The position numbers and the translations under genes were made by a program. A DNA stretch of 64,000 nucleotides from Neoarius graeffei (lineage: Eukaryota; Chordata; Actinopteri; Siluriformes; Ariidae): contig NC_083571.1 in the NCBI RefSeq assembly GCF_027579695.1, forward strand, positions 47,058,390 to 47,122,389. Reading direction: 5' to 3'. Below are positions 47,146 to 59,059 of this stretch, piece after piece; the first letter of the stretch is position 1, and every line of letters starts with the position of its first letter. The notes beneath the pieces are model-generated. The model worked only from the letters and a program-made list of their open reading frames with translations, did not search any database and was not told where the DNA came from.

Positions 47146-47718
47146 CTTTCCTGTAATGTTCTTCGGTTGTATTAATTTGCACATGCAGCACATGTTTTAA
47201 AATGGCTTTCGATACTGTATTGGTAGATCACAATGCAGGTGTTAGCTGCATACAGCTGCATATCCTTTATATTTTGTGCCCTTTGGTCAAAACATTGTGT
47301 TCATTAAGCCAAACTTGATAAAATGGGTGTGTTCATTTGCTTAGTTGGTTCTTCATACGTAGAATTTCTTAACACCTTTTTGCAGGTGTCCTTAAGCTTG
47401 CACGTTTAAAGACTGTACGTGAAAACATTTAGTAAACAAAATCCAACAAATCATAGCCTTTGTGCAGTGTTAATTGGTTTTCTGTCATAACTTACCAAGT
47501 TCATATGCTGTAGAATTTACTCAGACACTTAGTTCCCTGTGGGCACAGTCTGTGTGGCAGGATATTGGAGTTATTCTGTGTGCATGTGTGTGTGATCTGT
47601 CTCATGTGGGCTATGGCACTGAAGTAAGTAGGCAAAAGTCAACCAAACCAGAGAGCCAGAGAAAAAAGCAATAAAGGGTGTCACATCTGTCAGAGTGCCT
47701 ACTGTTTCCCGCCCATAT

Positions 47719-47723
47719 GCCCC

Positions 47724-47754
<31 letters not shown>

Positions 47755-47755
47755 A
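47719..47755. repeat. C-run followed by (CA)n
   Basis: About 20 C residues followed by a CA dinucleotide run. Other simple repeats: (TA)n 26858-26886, (AAT)n 31968-31990, (ATT)n 49320-49356, (GAAT)n 52977-53013, (GT)n about 58845-58883 and (ATGT)-like 49438-49460. Confidence 0.95.
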
Positions 47756-47999
47756 TAATCCTCCAGTGTCTCAGAAAACACGAAAGTGACCCAATTAAGC
47801 TCAGGCAGAGAGTGAAACACAAAAGAGAGAATGAAATCAGGTGTGACTCAGATCCACAAGGACCGGTGCTGAAAGTCAACTCCACAAGCCTAATGTTTTT
47901 ACCTTTACTCGTCAAGACTAATGAGATGTGTCGAGCCACAGATTTGAAACCTGTGGATTCGAAACCTTGAACTCCATCCTTTCTTGCCCGTGTGGCTGA

Positions 48000-48253
48000 T
48001 TTATTATTAGACCATTACTGGGAGATAATTCTTCTTTCAGACCCGGGAGTCACCGCAAAGATCACTGCGGGAAGGCAATAACAGAAATAGCAAGGCGTTT
48101 GTAGAGACATGTCTCTGGAGCTCTACAAACAATGACAGCGTGTGAGATTGTGAATGTGGCAGACAGTGGGACATAGGCAGCCTCGGATGAAGACAGGAAG
48201 AACTTTTGTGGTGTGTGGGCATCATGTTGGTGTTCTTCAAAGAAGAGTGGGAG
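48000..48253 (+). promoter_or_regulatory. kcnip2: Probable 5' UTR and alternative promoter of kcnip2 membrane isoform
   Basis: This 250-bp stretch directly upstream of the alternative first exon has no repeat I recognise and no acceptor that would make the exon internal. In-frame ATGs at 48206 and 48224 precede the chosen start. No TATA box or obvious CpG cluster is visible. The promoter role is inferred only from the exon being a first exon in related genes. Confidence 0.35.
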
Positions 48254-48347
48254 ATGGAGAGCTTGCAGACTGTCGGTATTTTGTTGGTGGTCTGCAGCTC
48301 CCTCAGACTACTATACTTTTTGGGCTTAATTGATTTTGCTGTTGGAG
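48254..48347 (+). CDS. kcnip2: kcnip2 alternative first coding exon, membrane-type N-terminus
   Basis: Encodes 31 residues from MESLQTVGILL to ...GLIDFAVG plus one base, followed by a strong donor (G|GTAAGA, phase 1). Residues 6-27 are almost wholly hydrophobic, with one Arg at 18, and end in LGLID. KChIP4a, and the x-type isoforms of KChIP2 and KChIP3, have a comparable hydrophobic N-terminal segment ending in a GLIE/GILE-like motif. In that family the segment acts as a membrane or ER-retention region that changes Kv4 trafficking and gating. The exon joins in frame to 62348 (GDSIEDDF), matching the family junction. It could also join to 58964, which has the same phase. The ATG at 48254 best fits family length; in-frame ATGs at 48206 and 48224 would add 16 or 10 residues. 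No TATA box was recognised upstream. The exon is sure on junction and family shape; isoform behaviour is inferred. Confidence 0.85.
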
Positions 48348-50900
48348 GTAAGAAAAGATCAAGATCGTTGAGATTCCCAAAATGTATTAGAGTCAAAATG
48401 TTTCAGTAGTTTTCACTTTTTTGTTTCATGGACAATTAATGTCTGCCCTGTCAAAGATTAGCATCAAATGGAATGCTCTTATTTGAAAGGGAAAAAAAAG
48501 GTGGAAACTGTTACAAGATATTTCTATGAAGATATTTCCTTAACAATAAGCTTTCAAGATGATTACTGACTTTAAATTCGGATGGTTCCTGATTATCAAT
48601 CATAGAATAATATATCTCCTGCTGCAAAATTAGTTCTCCATGTAACATTGCTTTCTATCCTTCCCCAGCATCCCATGACAGGAATTAACTTAATTTAATT
48701 TCCTTCAAGCTCCAAAAGCTGTGACTGATCATCATCATGTCCTTCCTTGGATAGCGTTCTAAGATTTGTGTCTTTTGTGCTTTCAGTATTTGGGGGGAGA
48801 AAAAAAAACTAAAACTGAAATAATCTGAGCTACTGTTCAGACATGCTCTTGGAAAGTTTTAAGCAGGTCTAGGAAATAAGATCTGATGAATCAATACGAT
48901 CTATTTTGGCACATTTCAGGTTTCACGTTCACCATTCTCGCAAGGAATCTCACACCTCATGACAGCAAGTGATTACACTAGACACGATGGTCTCTGTCGT
49001 GGTGATGGTTCTCAAAGTGGTGTCCATGATTTTTCTTTTACAGTGGTGAAACTTAAAACCCACTATTATCAAAGCGATTATATTTATTATTGAGTACTAA
49101 TTGATATTGTTCAAGAATAAAAAAAAAAGCTCCATCACTCCAGTATATATCAAGGATATTATAGACATTTGAATAATATGCCTAATATTTGAACAGTCAG
49201 ATTATGTTCCAATAATTAGAGGGTTTATAGAATTTATTTCACAGTCAAATAGGTCCCTGGCTGCAACTAGTTTGAGAATCCTTGTACTAATTTAGGAAAC
49301 TAAACCACACTGGCTTTTTTATTATTATCATTATTATTATTATTATTATTATTATTTTGCTTTTTTTTTAGACAATATTGCTGGAAACTTTTGATAGCGC
49401 CAGTTTCATTATGTCTATATGCATTGATAGGATTTGGGATGTATATGTATATGTATATGTATAATCCTAACTAACTTGCTGATAAAAATAATCATGACTA
49501 TCAGTACGTTTTGATTACAAGGGAATTTAATGAATGTATAATAGATGTGAGCATATGGTAGGTAAATGGCTATCATTTTAAATTTCTGACAAATATAGAC
49601 AAAATATTGACAATTATTCTGATTTTGTTATAATTATGTTCAAAATTGTAATTATATATAATTATAAAAGAGCCTCTCCATCTAATTTTTCCACATCGTG
49701 GCTTTTGCAGATTGAAGACATTGAGTTGCTCTGTGTAGTAAGCTAAATGCCATGCATTGCGTTAACTCTGGAGAGTAAAGAAAAGAACGACCTGTGACTC
49801 AACAGTGATGGCTATATGGTGGTAAAAATGTTCTACCCAGCCTCATGACTGTAATTTGTGAATACATATCTCTTAAAACCCTTTTTCTACTGCTCTCTTC
49901 ATGATTTTAGTTTGTTCTGACTTTGAAATATCCAAATCAATAGACTTTTTTTGCTCTTTAAAATAATGGCTTAATGTGACTATACTGTATATCTTTCGCT
50001 GCAAACCACTCATGACATTACATTACTCTTTAAGTAATCCTGAATCACAAGGATTTATTCAAGGTCACTTTGGTTTCTCATATTTCTGCTAAATATTGAG
50101 AATTTTGCTTAATTTAATGACGTTGCAGTTTGAGTATTCATTTGTCCTTTGATATAAAATGACCTCAGATTAATTAGCTACTAAGTGAGAACAATACTGG
50201 ATTTGGTATGCATTGTAAAAGCTCGGAACATTAACACAGTCCATTATCATAACCTTTAGGCCAAGCATCACAGGAATATTATGTGGTTTTTGCTTCCAAT
50301 TGCCAACTTTTGTATATTTTTCTACATTTTTTTCAAGCATTAATTGCTCATATTATCATTCTCAGTCTCTGAAAAAGGTACATCAATGAAATTTGCATAC
50401 ATTTAATGATCTATTGTCTTATTTGCATATTTTAGTCAATTTGTAGTATATACAATTATTTTGTTGTTTGTTTCACAATAGTTGGGTTAATGCCATACGC
50501 TTGTGACATTGATATCCAGAGATCAAATTTGCATGACTTTCAGAAGCTTTACTGACTTATGTCATTTCCCAAATTACATTTGCACCCGTTTGCAGCACAC
50601 ACATGCAAAACACGACACCCCCACCCCACCCTACCTCCCACCCCCATGCCTGATACTGGTCCTCTGCTGGACTTGGAAACAAGCTCAATGGTCTGTATTT
50701 GACACAACTGAAAGTAAGGGACAGCAATAGACAAGAAGAAAAAGCATGGCTATCATTTCTCAAACTGTCAGAGCAGCTCATTGAAAGTTCACATTATTGC
50801 TGCCATGGTGGTAGAGGGGCAACAGTAAATATCCAGTAGCTTACGACTGAAATTTTGTTCTTGGCATTCCAGCATTTTGTTGGGTATCTTAGTGTAGTGG
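48348..50900 (+). other. kcnip2 intron, unique-looking part
   Basis: No transposon was recognised except simple repeats. AT-rich, with no exon-like frame bounded by splice sites that matches the KChIP family. Confidence 0.55.
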
Positions 50901-51077
50901 TGGTATGGTGATGCAGGGAGTAGCACTGCTGCCTCATAGCTCCGGGGGCCTGGTTCAAACTTTAGCTCAAGTTACGATGTAGAGTTATCCATGTTCTTCT
51001 TATATCCTCAAGGCTTTCCTTTGGGAGGAAACCAGAGAACTTCGAGGAAAACCTTGAAGATATGGTGAAAAAAGGGG

Positions 51078-52826
51078 GAAGCCATGGCCTAATGGTTAGA
51101 GAAGCAGCTTTGGGACCAAAAGGTCACTGGTTTGAGTTCCTGGACCAGCAGGAATGGCTGAAGTGCTCTTGAGCTAGGCACCTAACCCTCAACTGCTCCC
51201 CAGGCTGCTGTGGGTATGTTGTACGTCGCTCTGGATAAAACTTCACTCACAACCCACCGTACGTGCTGCTATGGGCGGTCTACGGTAAAAAAATTTGGCA
51301 AAACCATGCTTGAGACTTGCGTGACACTTGCGTGTGTTCAGCACCGTAGAAGGTCGCAGACTGCCCGTGGAGACTTTTGATCCTGCACATGCAAATTCTA
51401 CAGGTCTTGCAACAAATCAAGAATGCATACACTACGCATGGGACCCGTACTCCTTTTGTACACCTGAACCAAGTCAGCAGCACGGGTAGTAGGGGCTTTT
51501 TGCGATGACAGTAAGACTCATGAGTGACACACGGTCATTGTATGAGTGACGTGCCTCAGAAATACTACACAAGTATCCACACTTGCTATTTGTGCAACGC
51601 GCAAGACAGAAGTACATCTCACTTTCTACCTCTATGTGTGGTGTGCACACAGCACACGCGACCTGCACGCGACACGAGGGGCAAGACTCTGGGTATATAT
51701 ATTGGGGAGGAACCAAAGAACCGATCATGTAGCGTGTAGCATTGTAGAAAGGAAGAAGACCACCTCATTTGCTGTTTTTATTTGAGTATATGTTAATTTA
51801 CCATGCAAACGTCAAATAATAAAACATGAGTATAAGGGAATAACGCATTTTATTACACTGTAAAAAATCCCAACTAAATAGCCCAACAGTTTCAGCACTG
51901 AAACACACTTTGACTCAGAGCTGCTGCCCTGCTTCTACTCTTGCTGAGTGGTGGGATGGGGTGCCGGGATGTCCTTGTCCTTATCACTGAGCATGGCACA
52001 ATGGCCTGACAGCAATGCAATGTCCTCACTTCTGGGCGTCGTTAGCTGAAACATACATGAAAATCAGCATATATAATATTAATTACATAAGCATATAGAT
52101 ACCGAAATGAATGTTTGAAGCATGTGTATTTACCTGGGAAAATCCCTCTGGCAGGGTGCTGTGCCTTCTGCCGGCTTGAAGGCATACTTCTCCCTGTCCG
52201 TGCAGGGCTCGCCGGTGCTGCTACCATCATCATCAAATTCTTCCTCCTCCTCCCCCCTGCTGTTTCAAGCTGGGTTACTTCACTTTTGCTCGCTTCTTCT
52301 TGGGTCCCATTTTCTAAACTTTAAACTGAAAAATTTTAAATTTTTCCCACAAAATATCCAATGTTCTTCAGTCGAAAGACAGATGCAGAATGCTGCAGAC
52401 ACGCTGGTTTTATACCCACTCCTGGCTTGCATCACACGCAAGTTATGAGTGATTGTAACGTGCTAATCACATGCATCACACACGCTTCACAAGCGTGGCC
52501 CGAACTCGTAGCACAGGAAACTGGTAAAATGCAAGTCTCACACACTCCACACTCACTGAACACACACTGATCAAGTGCGTCAGACATACGCGTTCCACAG
52601 GCTAATGGCGCGATTTTTCCCACGCCTCGAGAAAGTCAGGTGTGCAACCTGTACTTGACAAGTACTTTGCCCGTACTCCTCCCCCAAACTTTCCCCCTAG
52701 TTCACCGCGACCCTGCGGCACGGCTGCGAGCTACCAAACCCTGCGACCTGTGCGTGTCCAAAACACTTACGGCAGGTTGTGAGTGAGACTTAAGAGCATC
52801 TGCTCAATGCCCATAATGTAATGTAA
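51078..52826 (+). mobile_element. Second SINE type (tRNA-headed), split by a Harbinger-like element
   Basis: The A-box-like TGGCCTAATGGTTAGAG and B-box-like GGTTTGAGTTCC are followed by GGCACCTAACCCTCAACTGC and CGCTCTGGATAA. After the nested element the tail is GAGCATCTGCTCAATGCC and ATAATGTAATGTAA, typical of fish SINE/LINE tails. Confidence 0.8.
51239..52790 (-). mobile_element. PIF/Harbinger-like element splitting a tRNA-SINE
   Basis: The ends AACTTCACTCACAACC and the inverse of AGTCTCACTCACAACC are flanked by TAA (51236-51238, 52791-52793). The surrounding SINE reads CTCTGGA...TAAGAGCATCTGC across the insertion. On the minus strand an exon-like piece starts at about 52312 (MGPKKKRAKVK, a basic nuclear-localisation-like start, then a stop). 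It is followed by an acidic stretch and a possible donor near 52132. No transposase domain was recognised. Confidence 0.75.
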
Positions 52827-53013
52827 AAGGGTAATGGCAGTAGGTGAACTGGCTAATCAAAATTGCCAAAAGTTTGCATGCGTGATGACTTACAATTAAC
52901 TCATGTCCCATCTGGAGTGAATTCCTGCATTGCACCCAATGTTCCTGGAATAGGTTCCGACCCTGGTTACTGAATATGAATGAATGAATGAATGAATGAA
53001 TGAATGAATGAAT

Positions 53014-55069
53014 CTCAGTGTAAGGGCCATTCACCCAGGATTTGTTTTTGTGACTAAGAATCTGAACTATATCTCAGATCAACCTTCCATAGAGGAGATG
53101 CTTTAAAGTTATTTTCATACTTGTACCTTCTCCTGCTCCCAAGAGAAGGGTCATAGCATTTTTAGCTTGGCTTGTCTGTTTTGCTGAAGAATGGAAAGGT
53201 AACATGTTTAACTGATACTTTGAAACTTCCAGCTTTCTGCAGTTGGTACCTTGAAAATATGTGGTCTTCAACCTGACCAAAAAAGTCCTCTTCATCCTGT
53301 TGGGTTCACAGTTGGAAAATGGATCAGTTGTTCCCAATATATGGTGCGATATTTTTAGTGTTTAAAAATGTTCTCCGAAGCCTGGTCAGCAAAGTCCATT
53401 GCAGAGTGATGTGCTGCATGTTTCTGGCATAAAATATGGAAGATATGTGTGTGTATGTGGGCCTGCATATCATTTATGTGTCTTTATCACAACTCCTAAG
53501 TAAGCTATAAAGGCAAGTTCTACCTTGTATGACATCTCTATAGGCCATTCCATAGAAATGACCAAATCTCATGGATCTTTCAGTCACCATGTATAAAATC
53601 AACACTGAATGTTACCATGACTTCCCATCCCATTTCCCATTTCTGTAACATTACTCAATTATCTTCTTTTTTACAAATCGACTTCAGAAATAACTGAAGC
53701 TTGGGAGAAAGCCCATACACACAACTAGTTAACTTCCAAAAATTTCCATCTTTTCTTTGCATTCTATGATGAAGCTTTTGCTGGCCATAAATGTCTGTTT
53801 GTGGCACAGTATCACAGGGCTCTGGGTTCGATCCATAACTCAGGTTAATCTGTGTGCAAATTTTGTATGTTGTCCATATGGGTTATCTATGGGTTTCCGA
53901 TCTCTTCCCACCTCCCAAAAATCATCTAGGTCGGCAGATTAGCTATACTAGATTACTCCCAGCTGTGAATGAGTTTGTGCATCTTGCCCTGCGATAAACT
54001 GGCAGGGTAAATTCTCCCACTTTGCACCCAGTGCTGCAAGGATAGGCTCCAGATCCACTGTGACCCTTCTTAGGATAAAGTAGCAATTATATATGATGTT
54101 GATTCCTAGCCAGAATCCCTAGTAAATTTGTCAATTCCCAGTGCCAACCAGAGTTGGGCAGGTCTCCCTATTGCACCTTTTTCCTCCCCCTTGCCTTGCT
54201 CAGTGGGCATCTCTAAATCTGCTAGAGACACTGCAGTATTGCAAAACCTTTATAACACTATTCAAGGAGTATTGCAACCTTTCAGTTTTTCCTGCTCCCA
54301 ACTCACTAGTTTCAACTCATCAGCTAATTAACAAGCCTGAACTGCTTGTAAATTAACAAACCCATTCAATCTATAACAGGTGCCCCTTGTGGCCAAGTCT
54401 AGTGGGTAGAGTCAAATTTGATCCGGCTCCTCGTGCCAGAGTGAAGTCAAACTAAAAGTCCTGATGGTGGAGAAACCTCAATGTGTCTCAGACTGGATAA
54501 GTGTGTTGTTATGGAGTGTCTGGTAGGTTAGGGTTTGGGGTTATACAAGGAGTTGAATCAGTTCCAACTCCACCCATGGACTTCTGGTCCTGCAGTGAGG
54601 ACTATCTCAAACACGAAACTGTTCAGTGAAGTGTTACTCTAGGACCTTAATTGAGAAACACTGCTCTATTCCATTTTGACTGCAGCCAGGTCCACAAATC
54701 TGCACAGACAACGTTACCCAACACAAAGCCCACACCAGGGAGTTTCAGTTTGTCTTTTGAACATGAATGTCCTTGTCAGAAGACTCACAACACCTTGCCA
54801 TCCATCAGTTTGAATTGCCACTGATTGACTCTTTACTTGGACTGTAAGAATGATTAGGCAAGTCCTCAAACCTTGGGAACTATACCTGATCTTTATTACT
54901 GCCTTTCTGAGGGCATGATTGGGCAAGTCAATGTCATAATCCACTCCAATAAATCACTATAAACAATCAATAAACATTGTTGTATCTTTAATCTGATGCT
55001 ATTGCTTGAGGATGTGACCTGCCACATCAAGTACAGCCATTTCCAACTATCTTAAAAACCATCAGCTCA
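53014..55069 (+). other. kcnip2 intron, no further gene seen
   Basis: Contains the old SINE copy at 53795-54110. The rest shows no recognised repeat or coding motif. A tRNA-like GGCCAAGTCTAGTGGGTAGA is at about 54394 but lacks a B-box. Confidence 0.5.
53795..54110 (+). mobile_element. Ancient SINE-related copy
   Basis: GGCACAGTATCACAGGG, GGGTTCGATCC, TATGGGTTTCCGATC and GATAGGCTCCAGATCCACTG appear in SINE order with heavy divergence. The B-box-like motif is still intact. Confidence 0.55.
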
Positions 55070-55194
55070 AAGTGTCTTGCAAAAGTATTCATCCCCCTTT
55101 GTGTTTATCCTGTTTTGTCACATTGCAAGCTGGAATTAAAATGGATTTTTGGGGAGTTATCACCATTTGATTTACACAACATGCCTACAACTTT

Positions 55195-55572
55195 CTCATC
55201 TCATCTCATTATCTTTAGCCACTTTATCCTGTTCTACAGGATTACAGGCAAGCTGGAGCCTATCCCAGCTGACTATGGGCGAAAGGCGGGGTACACCCTG
55301 GACAAGTCGCCAGGTCATCACAGGGCTGACACATAGACACAGACAACCATTCACACTCACATTCACACCTACGGTCAATTTAGAGTCACCAGTTAACCTA
55401 ACCTGTATGTCTTTGGACTGTGGGGGAAACCGGAGCACCCGGAGGAAACCCACGCGGACACGGGGAGAACATGCAAACTCCGCACAGAAAGGCCCTCACC
55501 AGCCACGGGGCTCGAACCCAGACCTTCTTGCTGTGAGGCGACAGCGCTAACCACTACACCACTGTGCCACCC
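55195..55572 (-). mobile_element. tRNA-headed SINE, ATGAG-tail type, inside Tc1 family G
   Basis: Flanked by perfect 12-bp duplication GCCTACAACTTT (55183-55194, 55573-55584). Body complete. Confidence 0.95.
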
Positions 55573-56558
55573 GCCTACAACTTTAAAGGTGCAAATTGTT
55601 TTTTATTGTGACACAAACAATAATTAAGATGAAAAAACAGAAATCTGGAGTGTGCATAGGTATTCACCCCCTTTCGTATGAAACCCCTAAATAAGAGCTG
55701 CTCCAAACAATTTACTTCATAAGTCACATAATTAGTTGATTTAAGATCCACCTGTGTGCAATCAATGTGCCACATGATCTGTCATCAAACAGGTTTTCCT
55801 CCAGAATTGCCCTGTATTAGTGCCATCCATCTTTCCTTTAGTCTTGACCAGCTTTCCTGTCCCTGCAAATGAAAAATATCCCCACAGCATGATGCTGCCA
55901 CCACCATGCTTCACTGTAGGAATGGTGTTCTCAGGGTGTTGCGTTTGCACCACACATGGCATTTCCCATGATGGCCAAAAAGATCAATTTTAGTCTCATT
56001 TGACCAGAGAATCTTCTTCCATGTGTTTGGGGAGTCTGCCACAGGCTGTTGGGCAAACTCCAAATGTGTTTTCTTAAGCAAAGCCATTTTTCTGGCCACT
56101 CTTCCATAGAGCCCCAGTCTGTGGAGTGTACGGCTTAAAGTGGTCCTATGGACAGATACTCCCATCTCCGTTGTGGATCTTTGCAGCTCCTTCAGTGTTA
56201 TCTTTGGTGTCTTTGTTGCATCTCTGATTAATGCCCTCCTTGCCCGGTCTGTGAGTTTTGGTAAGCGGCCTTCTCTTGTCAAGTTTGTAGTGGTGCCATA
56301 TTCTTTCCATTTTGCTATAATGGATTTAATGGTGTTCCATGGTATAGTCAAAGTTTGGGATATTTTTTATAACCCAACCCTGATCTATACTTCTCCACAA
56401 CTTTGTCTCTGACCTGTTTGGAGGCTCCTTGGTTTTCATGTTGCTTGCTTAGTAGTGTTGCAGAGTCAGGGTCCTTCCAGAACAGGTTGATTTATACAGA
56501 CATCATGTGACAGATCATGTGACACTTTGATTGCACACAGGTGGATCTTAATCAACTA

Positions 56559-58141
56559 CAGTGGTGCTTGAAAGTTTGTGAACCCTTTAGAATTTTCTAT
56601 ATTTCTGCATAAATATAACCTAAAACATCATTAGATTTTCACACAAGCCCTAAAAGTAGATAAATATAACCCAGTTAAACAAATGAGACAAAAATATTAT
56701 ACTTGGCCATTTATTTATTGAGGAAAATGATCCAATGTTACATATCTGTCAGTGGCAAAAGTATGTGAACCTTCGCTTTCAGTATCTGGTGTGACCCCCT
56801 TGTGCAGCAATAACTGCAACTAATCGCCTCCGCTAACTGTTGATCAGTCCTGCACACCGGCTTGGAAGAATTTTAGCCCATTCCTCCGTACAGAACAGCT
56901 TCAACTCTGGGATGTTGGTGGGTTCCTTCACATGAACTGCTCGCTTCAGGTCCTTCCACAACAGTTTGATTGGATTAAGGTCAGGACTTTGACTTGGCCA
57001 TTCCAAAACATTAACTTTATTCTTCTTTAACCATTCTTTGGTAGAACAACTTGTGTGCTTAGGGTCATTGTCTTGCTGCATGACCCACTTTCTCTTGAGA
57101 TTCAGTTCATGGACAGATGTCCTGACAATTTCCTTTAGAATTTGCTGGTATAATTCAGAATTCATTGTTCCATCAATGATGGCAAGCCATCCTGGCCCAG
57201 ATGCAGCAAAACAGGCCCAACCCATGATACTACCACCACCATGTTTCACAGATGGGATAAGGTTCTTATGCTGGAATGCAGTGTTTTCCTTTCTCCAAAC
57301 ATAATGCTTCTCATTTAAACCAAAAAGTTCTATTTTGGTCTCATCCGTCCACAAAACATTTTTCCAGTAGCCTTCTAGCTTGTCCACATGATCTTTAGCA
57401 AACTGCAGATGAGCAGCAATGTTCTTTTTGGAGAGCAGTGGCTTTCTCCTTGCAACCCTGCCATGCACAACATTGTTGTTCAGTGTTCTCCTGATGGTGG
57501 ACTCATGATCATTAACATTAGCCAATGTGAGAGAGGCCTGCAGTTGCTTAGAAGTTACCCTTGGGTCCTTTGTGACCTCGCCAACTATTACACGCCTTGC
57601 TCTTGGAGTGATCTTTGTTGGTCGACCCCTCCTAGGGAGGGTAACAATGGTCTTGAATTTCCTCCATTTGTACACAATCTGTCTGATTGTGGATTGGTGG
57701 AGTCCAAACTGTTTAGAGATGGTTTTGTAACCTTTTCCAGCCTGATGAGCATCAACAACGCCTTTTCTGAGGTCCTCAGAAATCTCCTTTGTTCATGCCA
57801 TGATACACTTCCACAAACATGTGTTGTGAAGATCAGACTTTGATAGATCCCTGTTCTTTAAATAAAACAGGGTGCCCACTCACACCTGACTCTCTAATTT
57901 CACCTTCAAATTAACTGCTAATCCTAGAGGTTCACATACTTTTGCCACTGACAGATATGTAATATTGGATAATTTTCCTCAATAAATAAATGACCAAGTA
58001 TAATATTTTTGTCTCATTTGTTTAACTGGGTTCTCTTTATCTACTTTTAGGACTTGTGTGAAAATCTGATGATGTTTTAGGTCATATTTATGCAGAAATA
58101 TAGAAAATTCTAAAGGGTTCACAAACTTTCAAGCACCACTG
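56559..58141 (-). mobile_element. Full-length Tc1 family D copy with disabled transposase
   Basis: A 1583-bp copy with CAGTGGTGCTTGAAAG ends and flanking TA (56557-56558, 58142-58143), inserted in family G. The transposase frame from the nominal ATG at 57801 has TGA at codon 3 (Arg in the 11145 copy). It is then open to a TAG at 56833 that replaces Tyr/Arg-rich sequence after GLINS, losing about 16 C-terminal residues. The third catalytic residue is changed: PDLNPIK where the family has PDLNPIE. LWTDETK and QQDNDPKH are kept. Confidence 0.93.
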
Positions 58142-58841
58142 TAATTATGTGACTTGGTTGGACCAGCTCTTATTTAGGGGTTTCATACGAAAGGGGGTGA
58201 ATACCTATGCACACTTCAAATTTCTGTTTTTTTCATCTTAATTATTGTTTAAAAAATCACCTTTAAAGTTGTATGCATGTTGTGTAAATCAAATGGTGCT
58301 AAATCTATTTTCATTCCAACTTGTAATGCAACAACACAGGACAAATACCCTGGGGGATGAATACTTTTGCAAGACACTGTATCCGAGAAACACTGGACAC
58401 CTTCCATATTACAGCCATATACAGGCAAAGACCTCAAATGCTGCTTATGTTTCAGTTTTTCAGGTTTTGAATGTCTAGCATAAAGCAATGCTGTCAAGTC
58501 TGTGTGTCTGGCTGGCTGGCTGGCTGTCTACTGCCATCCTCAGTTGAGGGTTGGCAATCCAGGAAGCCATCAACTAAATTCCAAGAATTAATGCTGTCAA
58601 GTACTCCAGTCCAATTTCTTAGAGACTCCCCTTTAGCGTTCCACAATCACTCATTATAGCACCATCAGTCAAAGGTGTGGGCTGCACTTATAAACATAAA
58701 ACTGGCCAATTGTTTTGATCTAAGTCACATGTTGAAATTCTTTTTCCATCCATTGGATCATATAATCTGTTTTTCATATGGACTTTACATGAAATGGTTC
58801 ATTCATGAATGATTGACACATGTAGATTGCATTGTGATGCA

Positions 58842-58885
<44 letters not shown>

Positions 58886-58963
58886 ACGTACGCCCTGCTA
58901 AACTATATGCATGCCTTCTATGCTCTCTTTTTCTAACCCTCTATTATGGTTGGTGACTTACAG

Positions 58964-59059
58964 GTAACACTCCCAGTCAAAGCAAAAAAAGTATTAAAGA
59001 GCGGTTCCTCAAGCTGCTGCCCTGCTGTGGGCCCAGTGCCACTCCCTCAGTCAGTCAAT
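58964..59059 (+). CDS. kcnip2: kcnip2 variable N-terminal exon with LKLLPCC motif
   Basis: After a pyrimidine-rich tract and TACAG, the exon reads (xGT) [20 protein letters not shown], then [11 protein letters not shown]. This matches the N-terminal variable segment of mammalian KChIP2 ([16 protein letters not shown]...PSVSE) residue for residue in spacing, and KChIP4 (KRSIKERLMKLLPC) more loosely. The adjacent cysteines are the family's palmitoylation site, tethering the protein to the plasma membrane, where it modulates Kv4 channels. The acceptor is phase 1. The in-phase donor that preserves homologous length is GC, not GT (T|GCAAGT at 59060), giving PSVSQ-Y-SIEDD after joining to 62348. 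A GT at 59054 is also phase 1 but shortens the protein by two residues and has a poor consensus. Its own upstream first exon was not found in the window. Confidence 0.85.

Larger units (their letters stand above)
55070..58379 (-). mobile_element. Degenerate Tc1 (family G) carrying a SINE and a second Tc1
   Basis: The ends AGTGTCTTGCAAAAGTATTC and its inverse frame the element; the TA remains on the right, while the left terminal base is mutated. The transposase is broken. 55911-56351 holds the N-terminal and first catalytic part, with LWSNETK in place of the expected D. 55762-55962 continues out of frame through [12 protein letters not shown] and then jumps to terminal sequence, so the second half of the catalytic domain is deleted. 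A SINE is inserted at 55195-55572 and a Tc1 at 56559-58141. Confidence 0.9.

Noticed and set aside
47571..47970. Frames over the C-run and CA repeat
   Set aside because: Poly-Pro or poly-Gly and Thr-His runs caused by simple repeats.
51474..51728. Cys-rich frame inside the 51239-52790 element
   Set aside because: No zinc-finger spacing that I recognise; it could be chance in CpG-rich sequence.
3312..55572. tRNA genes suggested by A-box and B-box matches
   Set aside because: Each is the head of a SINE with SINE body, tail and target duplication; none folds into a full tRNA that I can see.
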